In this document: piece by piece, positions 14,627-18,325 of the stretch
How positions within the stretch are numbered: the stretch's first letter is position 1
Layout of the letters: every line of letters begins with the position of its first letter
DNA from: Reyranella sp.
Lineage (GTDB): Bacteria; Pseudomonadota; Alphaproteobacteria; Reyranellales; Reyranellaceae
Assembly (NCBI GenBank): GCA_016780605.1
Contig: JADHLS010000016.1
Location: 1-18,325, forward strand
Direction: 5' to 3'
DNA length: 18,325 nt
The notes under the pieces: generated by a model
Database searches by the model: none
What the model saw: only the letters and a program-made list of their open reading frames with translations
What the model was told of the DNA's origin: nothing
Position numbers and translations under genes: made by a program

Positions 14627-16039
14627 ATGGCAATACTCAAGCTCACGAAGACGGTTGTAGATGCCGCTCAGCCGAAGAACCATGACTACGAACTTCGCGA
14701 CACTGCGATTCCCGGATTCTTGCTCAAGGTGACGCCGACTGGCCGCAAGGTATTTATGGTGGCCTATGTCGCCAACAACGGCCTGCGGCGCAAGCCAGCG
14801 ATCGGCCGCTTTGGCGAGCTTACGGTCGAGCAAGCACGGACCATCGCCCAGCTTTGGCTGGCCGACGTCCGCAAGGGCTCGGATCCAAGCGCCGAGAAAA
14901 GTGCTGCGCGGCGGGCGCCGAGCGTAGAGGAACTCTTCGAGCGGTTCATCTCAGACTACTCTGAACCCCGGAACAAGCCATCGACGGTTAGGGCGAACCG
15001 CAGCAACGGAAGACTCTACATTCTTCCCAACCTCGGAAAAATGAAAGCTTCTGACGTCACACGCGCAGACATCGCCAACCTTCTGCAGAAGATTTCGAGG
15101 GCGCCAACGAGCGCCAATCGGGTGCTTTCGACAGTCCGCAAGATGTTCAACATGGCGGAGGTCTGGGGTATGCGTCCTGACGGATCGAACCCCTGCCGCC
15201 ACGTTCCAAAATATCCTGAGCGAGGGAGAGGGAAGACCCGTTTGATCACCGATGTCGAGCTGAAGCGTGTGTATGCGTATTTGAGCAAGGCGGAGACAGA
15301 GGGCCTAGAACATCCGTTCATCCTCCTCGCTGTCCGACTACAATTCGAGTTTGCTGCCCGGATGTCGGAAATACGCGAGCTCGAATGGGCCTGGGTTGAT
15401 CTGGACAATCGCCGGGTCGCGTGGCCCGACAGCAAGACCGGCGGCATGTCGAAGCCGATGAGCGCCGAGGCACTCCGCCTGTTCCAAACTGCGCCGCGTC
15501 TGGAAAACTCGCCCTATGTCTGTCCATCCATTTGCGATGCCAATCGGCCGATGCCAAAGCACACCTACTACAAGGGCTGGCAGCGCATCCTCGAGCGCGC
15601 GGGGGTGCCCCCCATTGGCACACATGGCATCCGGCATCGCTCTGCAACTGATATCGCCAACTCCGGAATCCCCGTGAAGGTCGGCATGGCGCTCACGGCA
15701 CATAAGACGGTCACCATGTTCATGCGTTACGTCCACATCGAGGACGCCCCAGTGAGGGCAGCTGCGGAGACAGTGGCATTACGGCGGCAGAGCCTGATTA
15801 GCAGTGCAATGGCAACCACTGCCTCGGAGACAGCTCCCGCATCGGTCCTCGCGCCCGAGACGGCGGTGAAAGCGAGAGCGGAAGGAGACAAGCCGCTCGG
15901 CTTTGACGACGGCAACTACTCATCTCTGACCAAGCTCGGAAACTATCGTCCGTTTCGTCACCGTCGCGGGCCAAACCGCGCCGTTCCCCCTGGTACGAGG
16001 CGAGCCGCGGATGGTCGCGAGGAGATTGTCGATCCCTGA
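14627..16039 (+). CDS. P4-type tyrosine recombinase/integrase with N-terminal arm-binding domain (470 aa)
   Basis: This is a site-specific tyrosine recombinase that integrates and excises an element, most likely at the 3' end of the adjacent tRNA-Leu. The N-terminal DUF4102-like arm-binding domain spans about 1-95 (ELRDTAIPGFLLKVTPTGRK, GRFGELTVEQAR). A SAM-like core-binding domain spans about 98-190. The catalytic domain has Arg245 (FEFAARMSEIR), Lys270 (DSKTGG), His333-x-x-Arg336 (THGIRH), His359 (LTAHKTVTMF) and nucleophile Tyr368 (FMRYVH). All expected catalytic residues are present, so it is probably functional. GGAGG lies six bases before the ATG. The protein continues about 100 residues beyond the nucleophile with an Ala-rich then Arg-rich tail (GNYRPFRHRRGPNRAVPPGT), longer than usual. 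Two 18-bp repeats upstream are candidate arm sites. Confidence 0.94.
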   Translation: MAILKLTKTVVDAAQPKNHDYELRDTAIPGFLLKVTPTGRKVFMVAYVANNGLRRKPAIGRFGELTVEQARTIAQLWLADVRKGSDPSAEKSAARRAPSVEELFERFISDYSEPRNKPSTVRANRSNGRLYILPNLGKMKASDVTRADIANLLQKISRAPTSANRVLSTVRKMFNMAEVWGMRPDGSNPCRHVPKYPERGRGKTRLITDVELKRVYAYLSKAETEGLEHPFILLAVRLQFEFAARMSEIRELEWAWVDLDNRRVAWPDSKTGGMSKPMSAEALRLFQTAPRLENSPYVCPSICDANRPMPKHTYYKGWQRILERAGVPPIGTHGIRHRSATDIANSGIPVKVGMALTAHKTVTMFMRYVHIEDAPVRAAAETVALRRQSLISSAMATTASETAPASVLAPETAVKARAEGDKPLGFDDGNYSSLTKLGNYRPFRHRRGPNRAVPPGTRRAADGREEIVDP

Positions 16040-16065
16040 TAGTTTTGATTTAGGTGTAAGATTCA

Positions 16066-16090
16066 GCAGACAACGTACATTGCTGTCTGC
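16066..16090. terminator. Weak hairpin after the integrase gene
   Basis: GCAGACA (16066-16072) and TGTCTGC (16084-16090) form a 7-bp stem with an 11-base loop, 27 bases after the integrase stop. No T-tract follows, so termination is only a suggestion. The rest of 16040-16220 shows no gene; it is short and rich in stops. Confidence 0.3.
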
Positions 16091-16220
16091 AGTCCTATGA
16101 GTTGATAGATGCTCTTAAGATCGAATAGAACCAGCGACGAGCTGGGCTCTTCTCTGCTTAGGAATCTTTCTGGGCGGAGTCGCGTCATACAGGGCCCGTC
16201 GCCAGCCCAATCCTGTCACA

Positions 16221-17340
16221 GTTTCCTCGAGCGAGAGAGCCGCCGAGTACGTTCGGATGTCGACAGAACATCAGCGATATTCGACTGAGAACCAAGCCGA
16301 CGCGATCAGACAGTATGCGGAGCGCCGCGGTCTAGAGGTCGTCCGAACCTATGCCGATGAGGGTAAGAGCGGCTTACGCATCGACGGCCGTGATGCCCTC
16401 AAGCAATTGATAGATGACGTTCAGGAAGGCAAGGTCGACTTTTCTACAATCCTCGTCTACGACGTAGGTCGCTGGGGGCGCTTTCAAGACGCCGATGAAA
16501 GCGCCTACTACGAGTACATCTGCCGCCGAGCAGGCATCTCGGTTCAATACTGCGCCGAGCAGTTCGAGAACGATGGGAGTCCCGTCTCAACCATCGTCAA
16601 GGGCGTCAAGCGTGCGATGGCCGGCGAGTACAGCCGTGAACTCTCTGCAAAAGTCTTTGCAGGACAGTGCCGCCTGATCGAAATCGGATATCGCCAAGGT
16701 GGGCCAGCCGGCTACGGCCTTCGCCGGATGCTGGTGGATCAAACTGGCGCTCACAAAGGCCTGCTTGCCCGTGGTGAACACAAAAGCATTCAGACCGATC
16801 GGGTAATTTTGGTTCCAGGCGAGCCAGTCGAGATCGACACGGTGAGGTGGATGTACCGCAAGTTCGTCGAAGACGGAAAGCCGGAACAAGAAGTCGCCGA
16901 CCTGCTCAATAGCCGAGGTGCCACGGCTGATGATGGTTCAAAATGGACACGCGGAAGAGTCCATCAGGTCCTGACGAACCCCAAATACGTAGGTGACAAC
17001 GTCTGGAACCAGATTTCGTACAAGCTGAAGAAGCTGCGGGTTCGTAACAGCCCCGATATGTGGATTAGAGCCAACGGAGCTTTCGAACCAATTGTCGAAC
17101 GCCACCTGTACGATGCTGCACAGGCCATCATTCAGAACCGCTTTCGCCGTATGTCGGATGGCGAGATGATTCAGCGCCTTCAGGCGCTCTATAAGGCTCG
17201 CGGACATCTGTCCGGTCTGATCATCGACGAAGCATCCGATCTGCCCTCCAGCACCACTTATAGCGCTCGCTTTGGAAGTCTACCGGCTTGTTGGGTTCAC
17301 GCCCGACCGTGATCTCCGCTACATTGAGGTCAATCGCGCA
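16221..17340 (+). pseudogene. Large serine recombinase, 5'-degenerate, frameshifted and truncated
   Basis: A resolvase/recombinase-family protein. The catalytic motif reads AAEYVRMSTEHQRYSTENQ, with the nucleophilic Ser in RMST. GKSGLRIDGRDALKQLIDDV and GRWGRFQDADESAYYEYICR follow. The recombinase domain (PF07508-like) lies at about 16800-17120 (GKPEQEVADLLNSRG, WTRGRVHQVLTNPKYVG). The ATG at 16257 sits inside the catalytic motif, so starting there would lose the first strand and its Arg. The frame is open back to 16119 but has no ATG, GTG or TTG; GTT at 16221 may be a ruined start. After FGSL at about 17280 the frame ends in unrelated residues, while the +1 frame from 17281 continues the family sequence YRLVGFTPDRDLRYIEVNRA. 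This fits a loss of about 11 bases. Homology then stops, leaving out the C-terminal part of a protein normally over 500 residues. Confidence 0.85.
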
Positions 17341-17394
17341 CCCGCTCGCCAACGCAAACAGGTTTGGGCATCCGGCCTTCCGCAACTTAACGGC

Positions 17395-18324
17395 TCACCA
17401 CGTCATGCGCATGCCGGCGGTGATGGCCTGGGCGCTGTCCTGGCCCGAGATGTTGCCCTCGTAGCGGAGATAGACCGAGGTCGCGTCGGCGATCGCCGTG
17501 CTGGCCGAGAGCCCCAGCACGATGCCGTCGCGCTGCGGCGAGACACCCCAGGTGGTGAACGGCATCGCCGGCGCACCAGCGAGCGTCGCTGTCACCGGCC
17601 GGCCGACATCGGCGTACTCATGGCTCCAGCCCAGCCGGAACTGCATCGCAAGCTTCTCCCGCCACCCCATGTCCATGGCGCCACCCAATTGCGCGCCGAT
17701 AACCGACCGCAGGGAGTTGGTGGTCTGCTGCGCCACCGTGAGACTCAAGGACTGCGCGCCGGTCTCGGTGAAGGCGTTCTGGGTGCCCGTGTAGGCCTGC
17801 AGCCGGGCAAAGGGCGTGACGAAGGCGTTGGCCACCGTGCCGAGATCGAAGCGGTAGCCGGTCTCGATCTGACCATAGAACTGGTTAGCCCCGGTCTGGC
17901 CGAGCGCCGTGCGCGGCTGCAGGCCGGGGATGCTGATCGGCCGCCACATCTGGTTGCCCGAGTAGGCATAGCCCACGAGCGCATCGGCATAGACCTTGTC
18001 CTGGGCATAGTTGCCATAGAGGCCGACATTGAAGGTGTCGCTCTTGCTCTGGCCGGCGAAGCCCGAGACCCACTGCGTGCCCGAGGTGTAGCCTGCCGTC
18101 ACGCCGAGCCGGGTCGAGGGCGTGATCATGCGATCCAACCCCGCCGCGAAGCCGCCGGCATTGTAGGTGACGCCGCCCACCGGCTGCTGGGCGCCGATGG
18201 TGCCGAAGCCGCCGACACCGCCGCCCCAGGCGCCCCACTGCGGCAGCGCATTGGGATCGCAGGCGACGTCGCAGGCCTCGGCGATGGCCACGCGGCCGCT
18301 GCCCAGCGATGCGCTGCCTCCGGT
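17395..18324 (-). CDS. Autotransporter outer-membrane beta-barrel domain protein (C-terminal part)
   Basis: The frame runs from the right edge of the window to a stop at 17395, so the gene is 5'-partial; the in-frame GTG at 18291 is internal. The segment NALPQWGAWGGGVGGFGTIG begins a C-terminal autotransporter (type V secretion) barrel. Alternating-hydrophobicity strands follow: NAGGFAAGLDRMITPSTRLG, VTAGYTSG, DTFNVGLYGNYAQDKVYADA, QFYGQIETGYRFDLG, ATSVYLRYEGNISGQDSAQA and the last strand ITAGMRMTW. The terminal aromatic residue, here Trp, is the signal recognised by the BAM complex. The passenger domain lies outside the window. A CDVAC pair just before the barrel (about 18250-18275) could form a small disulfide. 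Codon choice is high-GC as in the left-hand operon, unlike the adjacent recombinase genes. Gene-level identity is unknown. Confidence 0.9.
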   Translation of the reverse strand, partial: TGGSASLGSGRVAIAEACDVACDPNALPQWGAWGGGVGGFGTIGAQQPVGGVTYNAGGFAAGLDRMITPSTRLGVTAGYTSGTQWVSGFAGQSKSDTFNVGLYGNYAQDKVYADALVGYAYSGNQMWRPISIPGLQPRTALGQTGANQFYGQIETGYRFDLGTVANAFVTPFARLQAYTGTQNAFTETGAQSLSLTVAQQTTNSLRSVIGAQLGGAMDMGWREKLAMQFRLGWSHEYADVGRPVTATLAGAPAMPFTTWGVSPQRDGIVLGLSASTAIADATSVYLRYEGNISGQDSAQAITAGMRMTW

Positions 18325-18325
18325 T

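Larger units (their letters stand above)
14394..17394. mobile_element. Integrative element end at tRNA-Leu(CAA), with integrase and decayed recombinase
   Basis: The unit runs from the tRNA-Leu 3' half, across two direct repeats and an intact tyrosine integrase, to a broken serine recombinase that stops resembling its family at about 17340. Composition is lower in GC than the left operon. The right limit given is simply the end of the neighbouring autotransporter gene: no second att copy or intact tRNA is visible there. Either the element continues past the window or its right end was deleted. Partial element; boundaries uncertain on the right. Confidence 0.65.

Noticed and set aside
14341..17394. 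Phage or conjugative cargo (capsid, relaxase, toxin-antitoxin, defence genes)
   Set aside because: Apart from the two recombinases, no frame in this stretch shows any such domain; if cargo exists it lies beyond the right edge.

Overview
The window looks like an accessory catabolic region from a high-GC alphaproteobacterium. The evidence is strong G/C bias at third codon positions, Shine-Dalgarno/ATGA-coupled operon structure, a solute-binding-protein-dependent peptide-type ABC importer, several flavin monooxygenases of the NtaA/luciferase type, and an autotransporter. A Rhodospirillales, Hyphomicrobiales or Reyranella-like host is my guess; nothing in the window fixes the genus.

Left part (1-8026). 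The 3' end of an NtaA/DszA-type flavin monooxygenase gene enters from the left, followed by a possible 56-residue membrane ORF. A tightly packed six-gene operon then runs on the minus strand: dppB-like permease, dppC-like permease, two ATPases, a family-5 periplasmic binding protein and a single-chain NDP-forming acyl-CoA synthetase. Start/stop overlaps or gaps of 22 bases or less link the members. A reasonable reading is uptake of a small solute followed by CoA activation or energy recovery from a CoA thioester; the substrate cannot be read from sequence.

Middle part (8027-12725). A divergent control region with a 12-bp-period tandem repeat separates the operon from plus-strand genes. These encode an amidohydrolase-fold protein that seems to have lost its metal-binding histidines, an MFS symporter of the sialate/aromatic-acid type, a hairpin, and a class I SAM methyltransferase. 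A second NtaA-type monooxygenase converges on the methyltransferase with stop codons one base apart.

Right part (12726-17394). Composition becomes visibly less GC-rich here: one sampled 60-base line at 16261 has 32 G+C, against 42 for one at 6481. Signs of integration accumulate. They are a degenerate fragment of another NtaA-type gene start, a 16-bp copy of a tRNA-Leu 3' end, a LuxA-like monooxygenase gene, a 55-nt 3' half of tRNA-Leu(CAA), two 18-bp direct repeats, an intact P4-type tyrosine integrase, and a large serine recombinase that has lost its start and is frameshifted. I read this as an integrative element at tRNA-Leu(CAA), with a separate att-bounded 1.6-kb segment carrying the LuxA-like gene beside it.

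Right edge (17395-18324). The C-terminal beta-barrel of an autotransporter, on the minus strand, runs off the window and returns to the high-GC style. No transcriptional regulator, CRISPR array, rRNA or complete tRNA was found.
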